Source of the DNA: Qipengyuania proteolytica
GTDB lineage: Bacteria > Pseudomonadota > Alphaproteobacteria > Sphingomonadales > Sphingomonadaceae
Reading direction: 5' to 3'
Assembly (NCBI RefSeq): GCF_019711565.1
Contig: NZ_JAIGNN010000001.1
Coordinates: forward strand, 1,736,001-1,800,000
DNA: 64,000 nucleotides
The notes under the pieces are model-generated. The model was not told the origin of the DNA and did no database searches. It worked only from the letters and a program-made list of their open reading frames with translations. A program made the position numbers and the translations under genes. Below, piece by piece: positions 16,828 to 26,401 of the stretch; positions within the stretch are counted from its first letter, which is position 1; each line of letters begins with the position of its first letter.

Positions 16828-17471
16828 CTGCAGCGACACGCATCCTGATCGTCGATGACCACCAGCTGGCCCGCGAAGGTCTCAAGGCAGTTCTCGCCGG
16901 TCCCGACATCGAGATCGTCGAAATGGCATCGACCGGCGAAGAGGCGGTGGAGCAGGTGCGCCGGCACCAGCCTGAAATCGTCCTGATGGACATCCGGCTG
17001 GGTGCGGGAATCGATGGCCTGGAGGCGACGCGGCAGATTGTGGCGCTGGGCCTAGGAACACGCGTATTGATGCTGACCTTGCACGAAATGCCTGCCTATG
17101 TTCGCGAAGCGCTGGCCGCAGGGGCAGCCGGCTATATCCTCAAGGACGCCGCAATCGCAGAACTCAAGGCTGCTATCGCGCAGGTTCGGGCGGGCCAGTC
17201 GGCCGTATCGCTGGACCTTGTGAACGCCGCGATGCGCGCAGCACCTCTTCCAGGCCGTGAAGCCGACCTTTCCCGCATGCTGACCGGCCGGGAGCGCGAT
17301 GTGGTGGCGCTGGTCGCGGAAGGGCTTACCAACAAGGAAATCGGTCGCCGGCTCGAAATCAGCCCGGCGACCGTGAAGGTCCATGTGGAGAGGATCATCG
17401 GCAAACTCGGCGTCGCCGACCGAACGCAGGCCGCAGTGCTGATCACGCAGATGCGGCGCGAAGACGGGTAG
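16824..17471 (+). CDS. NarL/FixJ family response regulator with LuxR-type HTH
   Basis: A 215-residue regulator. The receiver domain (ILIVDDHQLAREGLKAVL, acidic pair, phospho-acceptor Asp56 in IVLMDIRLG, conserved Lys in YILKDA) is followed by a LuxR-type helix-turn-helix (LTGRERDVVALVAEGLTNKE, then SPATVKVHVERIIGKLGV). Its ATG overlaps the kinase stop, so the two are very likely partners. The target genes are unknown; the histidine kinase and single-domain receiver immediately downstream may belong to the same circuit. Confidence 0.92.
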   Translation: MTAATRILIVDDHQLAREGLKAVLAGPDIEIVEMASTGEEAVEQVRRHQPEIVLMDIRLGAGIDGLEATRQIVALGLGTRVLMLTLHEMPAYVREALAAGAAGYILKDAAIAELKAAIAQVRAGQSAVSLDLVNAAMRAAPLPGREADLSRMLTGRERDVVALVAEGLTNKEIGRRLEISPATVKVHVERIIGKLGVADRTQAAVLITQMRREDG

Positions 17472-17483
17472 GCTGAACTGGCG

Positions 17484-19460
17484 GTGCGACCACAGACAGC
17501 CCCCATGCGTTTCTGGGCGGATCGTCCTCTGGCGATCAAGGGCCTTGTATTTATCGCCATCCCCCTCGCGATCCTGTTCGGCGCGCTCGCGTCGCTCTAT
17601 CTTGCGAGCACTGCGGAAGAAAGGGCCGAGGCCGACGTCCGCCGGGCATTCGCGATCCAGCGCGACACCTACCAGGTCCATGCGCTGCTTTCGCAGGCTG
17701 CAGCCGGGGTTCGTGGCTATGCACTGACAGGGCAGGACAGATTTCTTGAACCGTTCTCCGTGGCGGAGCGGGAATTGCCCCCGACCATGGAACGGCTGGA
17801 CGATGCGATCGAGGATCCCGGCGTGCGACAGGAATTCGTCGTCCTCGAACAGCTGGTCGATGCGAAACGCAAGGGGCTGGGCGATATTGTGCGGGTGTCT
17901 CGGGGCGGCGCGGATCTCGCCTCGTCTCGGCAAGCGCTGGAGCAAGAACTGAACGCGAACCGCGACCTACTCGAACGCCTCGGGAGTCAGGTCGACGTCA
18001 TCCAGCGCAAGGAGGCGGTCCTGCTCGACCAGCGCAGGGAACGGGTGGACGACGTACGCTCACGCTTCCTGGCATTGACCGGCATCAGTGCGCTGCTCGG
18101 TCTGCTCGGCAGCGTCGCGGCGGTCTATCTCTTCTCCACCGGGATCGTGCGGCGTGTGCGGGTCCTCGAAGGCAATGCCGAGCGCTTGGCGCAGGGTGAA
18201 GAGCTGGACGATCTTCCGGAAGAGGCCGACGAGATCGGGCGGCTTGCACAGCGGCTCGGACGTGCCAGCGCCCTGCTGCGCGCCCGTGAGAAGGAGCTGA
18301 GCGAGAGCGAGGAACGCTTCCGCCTCGTTGTCGACCGCGTCAGCGACTACGGCATCTTCGCGCTCGATACCGACGGTAACGTAGCCACCTGGAATCTGGG
18401 GGCGGAGCGTATCAAGGGGTGGCGGGCAATCGAAATTCTCGGTCGCCATTTCAGCTCGTTCTATCCGCCTGAAACCCGCGAATTCCTGCCGCAGCGCATG
18501 ATCGAGCGCGCGATACGGGATGGCTCTGCCGAGGACGAAGGCTGGCGTGTCCGCCGCGACGGGACGCGCTTCTGGGCCAATGTGGTCATCACGGCCCTGC
18601 GCGATGGAGAAGGCACCTTGCGCGGCTTCGCAAAGGTCACGCGGGACATGTCCGAGCGCCGCCGCACGGAAGAGGAACTGCGCAGCGCTCGCGAGGAGGC
18701 CATCGCGGCCAGCCGCGCCAAGACCGCTTTCCTGTCGCGAACGAGCCACGAGTTGCGGACCCCGATGAATGCCATTCTCGGTTTCGGGCAATTGCTCGAG
18801 ATCGACGAGGAGCATCTGGCAACGCAGCATCGCTCCGCGGTGACGCAGATCATGAAGGCGGGGCGCCATCTCCTTTCGCTGATCAATGACCTGCTCGACA
18901 TCTCGAGTATTGAGGCCGGTGCGAACGAGCTAGTGATCGAGCCGATCGGCCTGCGCGAATTGCTTACCGAAGCGCACGCGATCGGCCTGCCACTGGTGGA
19001 ACAGGCCGGACTTTCCTTCACTCTCGATCTCCCGGAGCACGAAGTGACCGTGCTCGCCGACAAACGACGCGCCTTGCAGGTCGCTCTCAATCTCATCGGC
19101 AACTCGGCAAAGTACAATCGAACGGGAAAGTCCGTACGCCTGTCTGGCCGCATCGAGGGTTCTATCGCGATAATCGAAGTGGAAGATGACGGCCCCGGCA
19201 TCGAACCTGCCAACGTTCCGCGCCTTTTTACGGCGTTCGACCGATTGGGCGAGCAGGGCCGGTCCGCGACCGAGGGCACAGGCTTGGGCCTCGCGCTTTC
19301 CAAGAGCCTGGTGGAATCGATGAGCGGCGAAATCGGTTATCAGCCGCTGACGGCTTCCGGTGTCCAGGGCGGCGCGCGCTTCTGGTTCTCTCTGCCCGTT
19401 CTGCCTTCGGCGGCGGAACACGAGGCCGACGATGCCTCGAAAAAGATCCAAGGATCATGA
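17484..19460 (+). CDS. Membrane sensor histidine kinase with CHASE3, HAMP and PAS domains
   Basis: A 658-residue kinase: TM1 (about 20-45), a periplasmic CHASE3 four-helix region (about 48-190, GVRGYALTGQDRFLEPF), TM2 (about 195-215), HAMP, PAS (RFRLVVDRVSDYGIFALDTD and the PAC end FAKVTRDMSERRR), HisKA with acceptor His422 (SHELRTPMNAILGF) and HATPase (NLIGNSAKYN, DDGPGI, GTGLGLALSK). The PAS block FALDTDGNVATWNLGAERIK resembles those used for ligand or redox sensing. It starts at GTG 17484, or alternatively at ATG 17505. It overlaps the next gene by four bases. Confidence 0.9.
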   Translation: MRPQTAPMRFWADRPLAIKGLVFIAIPLAILFGALASLYLASTAEERAEADVRRAFAIQRDTYQVHALLSQAAAGVRGYALTGQDRFLEPFSVAERELPPTMERLDDAIEDPGVRQEFVVLEQLVDAKRKGLGDIVRVSRGGADLASSRQALEQELNANRDLLERLGSQVDVIQRKEAVLLDQRRERVDDVRSRFLALTGISALLGLLGSVAAVYLFSTGIVRRVRVLEGNAERLAQGEELDDLPEEADEIGRLAQRLGRASALLRAREKELSESEERFRLVVDRVSDYGIFALDTDGNVATWNLGAERIKGWRAIEILGRHFSSFYPPETREFLPQRMIERAIRDGSAEDEGWRVRRDGTRFWANVVITALRDGEGTLRGFAKVTRDMSERRRTEEELRSAREEAIAASRAKTAFLSRTSHELRTPMNAILGFGQLLEIDEEHLATQHRSAVTQIMKAGRHLLSLINDLLDISSIEAGANELVIEPIGLRELLTEAHAIGLPLVEQAGLSFTLDLPEHEVTVLADKRRALQVALNLIGNSAKYNRTGKSVRLSGRIEGSIAIIEVEDDGPGIEPANVPRLFTAFDRLGEQGRSATEGTGLGLALSKSLVESMSGEIGYQPLTASGVQGGARFWFSLPVLPSAAEHEADDASKKIQGS

Positions 19461-19894
19461 CTATGCAACTCGTGGCGCCTGCCGAAATCACCTCCTGCCG
19501 CATTCTCGCGATCGATGATGAAGAGGCCAACGTCCTCTTGCTGCGAAGCGTGCTCGAACGGGAAGGATACACGGACATCCATTGCCTGACCGACCCTAAG
19601 TTGGCGATGCGCGCCTATGTCGATCTCCAGCCGGATATCGTTCTGCTGGACCTGATGATGCCAGAAATCGACGGATTTGAACTGCTCGAGGCTTTCTCGC
19701 GTCATGACCGGGCAGAAGAGTTCCGGCCGATCCTTGTCCTGACGGCCGACACTACCTTGCAGGCGCGGCGGCGCGCCCTGTCGTTGGGAGCGAAGGATTT
19801 CGTGGCGAAACCCTTCGACGTGATCGAGGTCGGCCTTCGCATTGCCAACCTGCTCGAGACGCGCATCTTGTATCGACGTCTCCAGGCGGGTTGA
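19457..19894 (+). CDS. Single-domain response regulator (CheY-like receiver)
   Basis: A 145-residue protein made of a receiver domain only: ILAIDDEEANVLLLRSVL, phospho-acceptor Asp65 in DIVLLDLMMPEIDG, Thr in LVLTADT and Lys in DFVAKPF. A short helical tail follows and there is no DNA-binding or enzymatic output. Its ATG overlaps the CHASE3 kinase stop, so it is probably that kinase's phosphate acceptor, acting by protein contact or as a phosphate sink. 19895-20056 downstream holds no recognised gene. Confidence 0.9.
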   Translation: MTMQLVAPAEITSCRILAIDDEEANVLLLRSVLEREGYTDIHCLTDPKLAMRAYVDLQPDIVLLDLMMPEIDGFELLEAFSRHDRAEEFRPILVLTADTTLQARRRALSLGAKDFVAKPFDVIEVGLRIANLLETRILYRRLQAG

Positions 19895-20056
19895 GGTTTC
19901 CTCTCCAAACGCGCTCCGACGCTCGCACGGGAGCGGTCGTTTCGGCATAGGGCTGCAAGGGAGTCTACGACCGAGATGAGGGCGAGGGACTTTTTTGTCG
20001 AGCTATTGGCCGCTTTAAAGGTCGGAACCGGAATTGCGTTACTTCTGAGAAGTAAA

Positions 20057-20131
20057 TGGCTCCCCGAGTTGGATTCGAACCAACGACCAAGTGATTAACA
20101 GTCACCTACTCTACCGCTGAGCTATCGGGGA
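20057..20131 (-). tRNA. tRNA-Asn (GTT)
   Basis: The minus strand folds into a full cloverleaf: acceptor TCCCCGA/TCGGGGA, D arm AGCTCAGCGGTAGAGT, anticodon loop CTGTTAA (GTT), T arm GGTTCGAATCC, discriminator G and an encoded CCA. Confidence 0.97.
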
Positions 20132-20227
20132 GCAGCCCGTTAGGCAGGCCGCGCGTATATGGGCGCGATTCCGGTTTGGCAAGCGGGCAAATCGATAAAA
20201 TCCCGCACTGCCAAAGCGGTGCTGCAA

Positions 20228-21007
20228 TCACACCACGAATTGCTCGGCGACAATGCGTTCGTCGAGCGCGTGACCGGGGTCGAACAGCAGCGTCAGTTCG
20301 CTGTCGCGCGCGATTTCGAGACTGACTTCGGCCACATCGCGCAGCTCCTTCTGGTCGGCGACGACGCTGACCGGGCGCTTGTCCGGCTCCAGAACGTGAA
20401 AGGTCACTCGGCTGCGGTCGGGCAGGATGGCGCCTTTCCACCGGCGCGGGCGAAACGCCGAGATCGGGGTCAGGGCGAGCAGCTGCGAATCGAGCGGCAG
20501 GATCGGCCCGTCGGCGGAGAGGTTGTAGGCGGTCGATCCTGCGGGCGTCGAAACGAGCACGCCGTCGCACACGAGTTCCTTGATCCGTACCTTCTCGTCG
20601 ACGCTGACCACGATCTTTGCCGTCTGGCGCGTTTCGCGCAGCAGCGACACCTCGTTGATCGCGCAGAAACGGTGCTGCGTTCCGTCCTGCGTCGTGGCTT
20701 CCATGGCGAGCGGCGATATCGTCACCGGTTTCGCCTTGGCCAGCCGCGCGAGCAGCGTGTCGGGATTGCGGTTGCGATTCATCAGGAAGCCGACGGTGCC
20801 GAGGTTCACACCGTAAGCAGGGATGGTGCGACCCGTGTCGAGCATGGCGTGGAGCGTCTGGAGCATGAAGCCGTCGCCGCCAAGAACCACGGCCGCATCG
20901 GCCTGTTCCAGCGGCACCCAATCGGCCAGGTCGCGAAAGGCGCTGGCGGCATCCTGCGCTCGATCCGTGTCGGACACCAGCAAGGCGAGACGGTTGTAAT
21001 CGGCCAT
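20228..21007 (-). CDS. nadK: NAD kinase
   Basis: A 259-residue cytoplasmic enzyme that phosphorylates NAD to NADP. The catalytic GGDG motif (AAVVLGGDGFML) and the NAD-binding block (DGVLVSTPAGSTAYNLSADGP) are present, as is GVNLGTVGFLMN. The MADYNRLALLVSD start was chosen over one 11 residues upstream because family proteins begin at the first beta strand. It is divergent from the EAL protein gene, which reads out of the same 130-base gap. Confidence 0.93.
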   Translation of the reverse strand: MADYNRLALLVSDTDRAQDAASAFRDLADWVPLEQADAAVVLGGDGFMLQTLHAMLDTGRTIPAYGVNLGTVGFLMNRNRNPDTLLARLAKAKPVTISPLAMEATTQDGTQHRFCAINEVSLLRETRQTAKIVVSVDEKVRIKELVCDGVLVSTPAGSTAYNLSADGPILPLDSQLLALTPISAFRPRRWKGAILPDRSRVTFHVLEPDKRPVSVVADQKELRDVAEVSLEIARDSELTLLFDPGHALDERIVAEQFVV

Positions 21008-21139
21008 GATTCTGCGCGAACTCCCGTTTCGCAGCGGCATCCCCGGCTGCGTCGCGCGTACCTATGGACGCACGTCCCATTTGGCAACAGAGCGGAATCG
21101 GTGGCATACTTCACCCCGGGTCGCGATAAGGGCGTTCAC

Positions 21140-22462
21140 ATGGCAAGCCTGCCCAACGATATGATGCATGAGTCACGAGATCGACTGACCGGCCTGGCCG
21201 ATGTTGCGCAGGCGCGTGCCACGATTGCCCGTTGGCAGAATGACTGGCCGCGCGAGACGATCGCCTGCCCGATCCACGCCATGATGATAACGCTCGGGCG
21301 GATCGACACGGTCAACGTCGCCTTCGGGGAGAGCGCCGGTGACGGAGCCCTGGTCGAAGTGGCGCAGCGCATCACGCATTTTGCCGTCGACGAGCTGGAA
21401 AGCACCGCCTGGCTGGCAGCGCGGATCAGCGGGGGGACATTCCTGCTCCTCTCGCGCCAGCAATGCAGCCGGGAACGCTGGCAGTGGCTGGCGGAAGCGC
21501 TGGCCGATGCGATCGCCATGCCGATCGCCAGTCCGGAGGACGATGGCACCAGCCTGCGGCTATGGCCGCGGATCGCGCTGATGCGCGTCACCCAGGAGGA
21601 CGATGCCGATCGCGTGTTCGATCGCCTGTCCGAAGTGGCTGCACAGATGCGGACCGGGCAGGGCCGGCGGATCGACTGGTCGAGCGGCGAAATGGCGCGC
21701 TCGGCCCGATCCTTCCGCGAGCTCGAAGCCGACTTGCTGGCGGCCATCGACAATGACGAGATCGAGATCCTCTTCCAGCCGCAATATGCGCTCGAGGACG
21801 ATCGGATGATCGGGGCCGAGGCACTGGCGCGCTGGCATCACCCCGTCATCGGCCGTGTGGGCGCGAGCTCGCTGTTCCAGATTGCCGAGCGCGCGGACCA
21901 TGTCGCGCACCTCTCGCGCCACATCGCGCAGCGGGCGCTCGAGCAGGCGGTCCATTGGCCCCCGCACCTGCGCCTGTCGCTCAACATCACGCCGGCCGAT
22001 CTGGCTGCCGAAAGCTTCGCGATGGAATTCGCGCGGCTCGCCGAAAAGACCGGCTTCTCCCTCGCGCGCATCACTTTGGAAATCATCGAGCAGGTGCTGC
22101 TCGCAGATCTCGATCGCGTCGGCCACGTGCTCGACCAGCTCAAGATTTTCGACATTCGCCTCGCGCTCGACGATTTCGGCGCGGGCTTCTGCAACTTCCG
22201 TTATCTCAAGGTCCTGCCGATCGATTGCATCAAGCTCGACCGCTCCATGATCGACGGTGTGCTCGAGGACGAGCGTGACCTCGCCGTGTTCCGGGCAATC
22301 ATCGCGATGGCGCGCGCGCTCGACCTCGCCGTGGTGGTCGAAGGGGTCGAGAAGGAAGAACAGCGCGCATTGGTTGCTGCCGAAGGCTGCGAATACTACC
22401 AGGGCTTCCTGCGCGCGGAACCGATGGCGGCGGACGACTTCCTCAAGCTCGCGGGCAACTAG
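21140..22462 (+). CDS. EAL-domain protein with degenerate GGDEF domain (probable c-di-GMP phosphodiesterase)
   Basis: A 440-residue soluble protein. The N-terminal half (about 17-185) is a GGDEF fold whose active-site loop reads ISGGTF, so cyclase activity is not expected. The EAL half (about 200-435) keeps GAEALARW, NITP, EIIEQ, DDFGAGF, IKLDRS, EGVE and QGF, consistent with an active phosphodiesterase. The in-frame sequence upstream of 21140 is antisense to nadK and was rejected. Its stop and the mfd stop overlap on opposite strands at 22459-22462, leaving no room for an intergenic terminator. Confidence 0.88.
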   Translation: MASLPNDMMHESRDRLTGLADVAQARATIARWQNDWPRETIACPIHAMMITLGRIDTVNVAFGESAGDGALVEVAQRITHFAVDELESTAWLAARISGGTFLLLSRQQCSRERWQWLAEALADAIAMPIASPEDDGTSLRLWPRIALMRVTQEDDADRVFDRLSEVAAQMRTGQGRRIDWSSGEMARSARSFRELEADLLAAIDNDEIEILFQPQYALEDDRMIGAEALARWHHPVIGRVGASSLFQIAERADHVAHLSRHIAQRALEQAVHWPPHLRLSLNITPADLAAESFAMEFARLAEKTGFSLARITLEIIEQVLLADLDRVGHVLDQLKIFDIRLALDDFGAGFCNFRYLKVLPIDCIKLDRSMIDGVLEDERDLAVFRAIIAMARALDLAVVVEGVEKEEQRALVAAEGCEYYQGFLRAEPMAADDFLKLAGN

Positions 22463-25400
22463 GCCGCTACCTTCTCGCGCTTCTTCGCCTTGCGCGCGAT
22501 GCCCGACAGCCCCTTGGTCAACTGGAACAGCCCGTTGAGACGGCTCTCGGGAGAGTTCCACGCGCGACTGATCACCAGCTTCATGTCCGGCCTCAGCTTT
22601 GCCGTGCCCTGCAGGCGGTCGACATAGGCAATGAGGCCCGGCCCGTCGGGGAAATCGTCATTGTGGAAGGTGACGAGCGTGCCCGCGGCGCCGACATCGA
22701 TCTTGGCGATATTGGCGGCGATAGCCTGGTGCTTGATCTCGATCAGCCTGACGAGGTTGGCGGTGGCGGCCGGCAGTTCGCCGAAACGGTCGATCATCTC
22801 CGCCGCCAGCGCCTCGATCTCGGCCTTGTCCTGCGCGTCGTTCAAGCGGCGATAGAGCGCCATGCGCACGGCGAGATCGGGCACGTAGTCTTCCGGAATC
22901 ATGATCGGCGCATCGACCGTGATCTGCGGGCTGACGCGTTCGGGCTTCGCCTCCAGACCCATTTCGCCGGCCTTGGCCGCCAGGATCGCATCCTCCAGCA
23001 TCGACTGGTAGAGCTCGAAACCGACCTCGCGGATATGGCCCGACTGCTCGTCGCCGAGCAGATTGCCCGCGCCGCGTATGTCGAGGTCGTGGCTCGCCAG
23101 CTGGAAGCCCGCGCCCAGGCTGTCGAGATCGCCCAGCACCTTGAGCCGCTTCTCCGCAACTTCGGACAGCTGCGTGTCCGCCGCATAGGTCAGATAGGCA
23201 TAGGCGCGCAGTTTCGAGCGGCCGACGCGCCCGCGCAGCTGGTAGAGCTGGGCGAGGCCGAAAATATCGGCGCGGTGGATGATGATCGTGTTCGCGCTCG
23301 GCAGGTCGAGCCCGCTTTCGACGATGGTGGTCGCCAGCAGGACGTCGTACTTGCCCTCGTAGAAGGCGCTCATCCGCTCCTCGATGTCGCCTGCCCCCAT
23401 CTGGCCGTGCGCGGAAACGAATTTCACTTCGGGCACGTTCTCGTGGAGCCAGTCTGACACCTGCTCCATGTCGGAGATGCGCGGGACGACAATGAAGCTC
23501 TGCCCGCCGCGGTGATGTTCACGCAGCAGCGCCTCGCGCATCACCATGTCGTCCCATTCCATGACGTAGGTGCGAACCGCGAGCCGGTCGACGGGCGGCG
23601 TCTGGATGGTGGAGAGCTCGCGCAGACCAGTCATCGCCATCTGCAGCGTGCGCGGGATCGGCGTGGCGGTCAGCGTCAGCATGTGCACATCGGCGCGCAG
23701 CTGCTTGAGCTTTTCCTTGTGCGTCACCCCGAAGCGCTGTTCCTCGTCCACGATCACGAGGCCGAGGTTCTTGAACTTCGTCTGCTTCGACAGGATTGCA
23801 TGCGTGCCGACGACGATGTCGACATCACCGCTCTCCAGCCCGTCGCGCGTGTCCTTCATCTCCTTGGCGGGGACGAGCCGCGACAGGCGGCCGACCTTGA
23901 GCGGGAAGCCGTTGAAGCGCTGGCGGAAATTCTCGAAATGCTGGCGGGCGAGGAGCGTGGTCGGCGCGACCACGGCGACCTGTTGGCCGTTCATTGCCGC
24001 GACGAAGGCGGCGCGCAACGCGACCTCTGTCTTGCCGAAACCGACGTCGCCGCAGACGAGGCGGTCCATCGGCTTGCCGCTTTCGAGGTCGGAAAGGACG
24101 TCCGCGATGGCACGGTCCTGGTCGTCCGTTTCCTCGTACTGGAAGCGGTCGAGAAACTGGTTGTAGGGGCCTTCTTCGACTTCCAGCACCGGCGCTTTCC
24201 TGAGCGCACGCTGGGCGGCCACCTGCATCAGCTCGCCCGCGATCTCGCGGATGCGCTCCTTCAGGCGCGCGCGCCGCTTCTGCCACGCCTCGCCGCCGAG
24301 CTTGTCGAGCTGGACTGCTTCCTCGGACGAGCCGTAGCGGCTGAGCACATCGATATTCTCGACCGGGATGAACAGCTTGTCCCCGCCGCGATACTCCAGC
24401 TGGACGCAATCATGCTTCGACTTGCCGACCGGGATCGGCTCGAGGCCGAGGTATTTGCCGATGCCGTGTTCGGTATGGACGATCAGATCGCCCACGCTGA
24501 GTGCCTGCAGTTCGGCGAGGAAGGCATCGGCATCCTTGCGCTTGCGCTTTCGCCGCACGAGCCGGTCGCCGAGGATGTCCTGCTCGGTCAGCAGTTCCAT
24601 CTCGTCGTTTGCGAAGCTGGCCTCGACCGGCAGCACCATTGCCGCAGGCTTGCCCTTGGCGGAGAGGCCGAGGGCCTCCTGCCAGGTTTCGGCCAGCGCA
24701 ACTGGTGTGCCGGCTTCGTCCAGGATCGAGGCGATTCGCGAGCGGCTGCCCTTCGAATAGGTCGCCAGCAGCGGGCGCTTGCCCGCCTTGCCGAGTGCCT
24801 TGAGATGGTCGGCAAGCACGGGATAGACATTGTCGCCGCGCGCGCGTTCGGGGGCGAAATCGCGGCCCGAGCGGAACCCGAAATTCACGACCGTGTCGCT
24901 CTCGGGCTCGTCGAACGGCGTGGCGCGATGGGCGGGTGCATCGGCGAGGGCCGACTTGAACTCCCCCTCGGTCAGATAGAGCGCTTCGGGCTTCAAGGGG
25001 CGGTAATTGCCCTTGGCCTGTCCGGTAATTGCGGTGCGCTGGGCGTAATAGTCGCCGACGTCCTTGATCCGCTCGTCCGCAGCGGCAAGTGAAGCCTGGT
25101 CGATGACGACCAGATCCTCCTTGCCGAGGTGATCGAACAGCGTCGCCAGCTTCTCCTCGAACAGCGGCAGCCAGTGTTCCATGCCCGCCAGCCGCCGCCC
25201 GTCGCTGACCGCTTCGTAAAGCGGGTCCTGCGTGGCGTTGGCACCGAACATTTCGCGATACCGGCTGCGGAACCGCTTGATGCTGTCCTCATCCAGCAGC
25301 GCTTCGCTGGCGGGCAGCAGCAGGTGCGATGCGAGCCGCCCGGTGCTCATCTGCGTGTTCGGATCGAAGCTACGCAGGCTTTCCAGTTCGTCGCCGAAAA

Positions 25401-25950
25401 AGTCGAGCCGCAATGCCTCGTCCATCCCGCTGGGGAAGACATCGACGATCGAACCGCGGATCGCATATTCGCCCTTGTCGATGACGGTATCCGTGCGGCT
25501 GTAGCCCTGCCGCTGGAGCAGCGCCGCGAGACTGTCGCGCCCGATCTCGGTGCCGACCTTGAACTCGCGCACGCTTTCGCGAATGCGGAAGGGGGTGAGG
25601 ACGCGCTGGAGCACGGCGTTGGCGGTGGTGACGACCAGTTGCGCCTTTGCCTTACCCGCCTGCAGGCGATGCAGCGCCGCGAGCCGGCGGGCGCTGATCG
25701 ACAGGGCCGGGCTCGCGCGGTCGTAGGGCAACGAATCCCATGCGGGGAACTCGATCACCTCCAGCTCGGGCGCGAAAAAGGCTGCCGCATCGACGATGCC
25801 GCGCATCGCCGCATCGTCGGGCGCGATGAACACCGCGCGTCCGGTGCTTGCCCGGGCGAGATCGGCCATGACCAGCGGCTGCGCGCCGCGCGCGACCTGC
25901 GCCAGCGTGAGCGGGGACTTGGCTTTCAGGATGCGGGAAAGGTCGGGCAT
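22459..25950 (-). CDS. mfd: Transcription-repair coupling factor
   Basis: A 1163-residue ATPase that displaces stalled RNA polymerase and recruits UvrA. The order is UvrB-like N-terminal modules (PYDRASPALSISARRLAAL), an RNA polymerase-interacting CarD-like domain (VGDLIVHTEHGIGKYLGLE near 480), the RecG-like translocase (Walker A GDVGFGKTE near 632, VIVDEEQRFG near 730, TATPIPRT) and the C-terminal TRCF domain. The length is normal. The MPDLSRIL start was chosen; a start 13 residues upstream is possible. It is followed in the same direction by no gene; sdhE lies upstream on the same strand. Confidence 0.96.
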   Translation of the reverse strand: MPDLSRILKAKSPLTLAQVARGAQPLVMADLARASTGRAVFIAPDDAAMRGIVDAAAFFAPELEVIEFPAWDSLPYDRASPALSISARRLAALHRLQAGKAKAQLVVTTANAVLQRVLTPFRIRESVREFKVGTEIGRDSLAALLQRQGYSRTDTVIDKGEYAIRGSIVDVFPSGMDEALRLDFFGDELESLRSFDPNTQMSTGRLASHLLLPASEALLDEDSIKRFRSRYREMFGANATQDPLYEAVSDGRRLAGMEHWLPLFEEKLATLFDHLGKEDLVVIDQASLAAADERIKDVGDYYAQRTAITGQAKGNYRPLKPEALYLTEGEFKSALADAPAHRATPFDEPESDTVVNFGFRSGRDFAPERARGDNVYPVLADHLKALGKAGKRPLLATYSKGSRSRIASILDEAGTPVALAETWQEALGLSAKGKPAAMVLPVEASFANDEMELLTEQDILGDRLVRRKRKRKDADAFLAELQALSVGDLIVHTEHGIGKYLGLEPIPVGKSKHDCVQLEYRGGDKLFIPVENIDVLSRYGSSEEAVQLDKLGGEAWQKRRARLKERIREIAGELMQVAAQRALRKAPVLEVEEGPYNQFLDRFQYEETDDQDRAIADVLSDLESGKPMDRLVCGDVGFGKTEVALRAAFVAAMNGQQVAVVAPTTLLARQHFENFRQRFNGFPLKVGRLSRLVPAKEMKDTRDGLESGDVDIVVGTHAILSKQTKFKNLGLVIVDEEQRFGVTHKEKLKQLRADVHMLTLTATPIPRTLQMAMTGLRELSTIQTPPVDRLAVRTYVMEWDDMVMREALLREHHRGGQSFIVVPRISDMEQVSDWLHENVPEVKFVSAHGQMGAGDIEERMSAFYEGKYDVLLATTIVESGLDLPSANTIIIHRADIFGLAQLYQLRGRVGRSKLRAYAYLTYAADTQLSEVAEKRLKVLGDLDSLGAGFQLASHDLDIRGAGNLLGDEQSGHIREVGFELYQSMLEDAILAAKAGEMGLEAKPERVSPQITVDAPIMIPEDYVPDLAVRMALYRRLNDAQDKAEIEALAAEMIDRFGELPAATANLVRLIEIKHQAIAANIAKIDVGAAGTLVTFHNDDFPDGPGLIAYVDRLQGTAKLRPDMKLVISRAWNSPESRLNGLFQLTKGLSGIARKAKKREKVAA

Positions 25951-26069
25951 CGGGGTCCTGTCGTCGGGGCGCTGCGACGCATCGCACACGCACGATTGCC
26001 CCCTGCCCGTTCGGGAAGGGGGTGCTTCATGAATACGTCAGCGACGAGATAGTGCCCGCGGGCCGGTCG

Positions 26070-26348
26070 TCAACGCGGAATGTCGACGTAATCCAGCTGC
26101 TGCATCGCTTCCATCAGCGTCCCCTCGAAGCGGGGCGGCGTCGGCTGCGTCTTCAGCGCCCAGGCCATGACATCGACGTCGTCTTCCTCGAGCAGGGCCT
26201 CGAACCAGCGCAGCTCGTCCTCGCCCCAGCCTTCGTGGTAGCGATCGAAGAAGCCGCCGATCATGTAATCGGCCTCGCGCGTGCCGCGGTGCCAGGCGCG
26301 GAATTTCGCGCGCTGCTTGCGGCCGTCGAAGGTGAGAAGTTCGGGCAT
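26070..26348 (-). CDS. sdhE: Succinate dehydrogenase flavinylation factor SdhE
   Basis: A small helical protein (92 residues from this start) that promotes covalent FAD attachment to SdhA. The RGxxE motif is present (WHRGTREADYMIGGFFDRY), followed by the expected WFEALLEEDDVDVMAW segment. ATG 26366 would add six Pro-rich residues unlike the family, so the inner ATG is preferred, though neither has a clear ribosome-binding site. It sits between mfd and the divergent recG, an arrangement usual in sphingomonads. Confidence 0.88.
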   Translation of the reverse strand: MPELLTFDGRKQRAKFRAWHRGTREADYMIGGFFDRYHEGWGEDELRWFEALLEEDDVDVMAWALKTQPTPPRFEGTLMEAMQQLDYVDIPR

Positions 26349-26401
26349 GGGGGGCGGGTAGGGCACTCGCCAAAGGCGCGCAAGCGGCTATAGCGAGGCG
26401 C

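Noticed and set aside
20159..21139. N-terminal extension of the EAL protein across nadK
   Set aside because: In-frame but antisense to nadK; Arg/His/Gln-rich and unlike any GGDEF-EAL N-terminus. Start moved to 21140.
23512..25092. 526-residue plus-strand frame opposite mfd
   Set aside because: Low-complexity Arg/Glu/Leu sequence produced by codon bias of mfd on the other strand.
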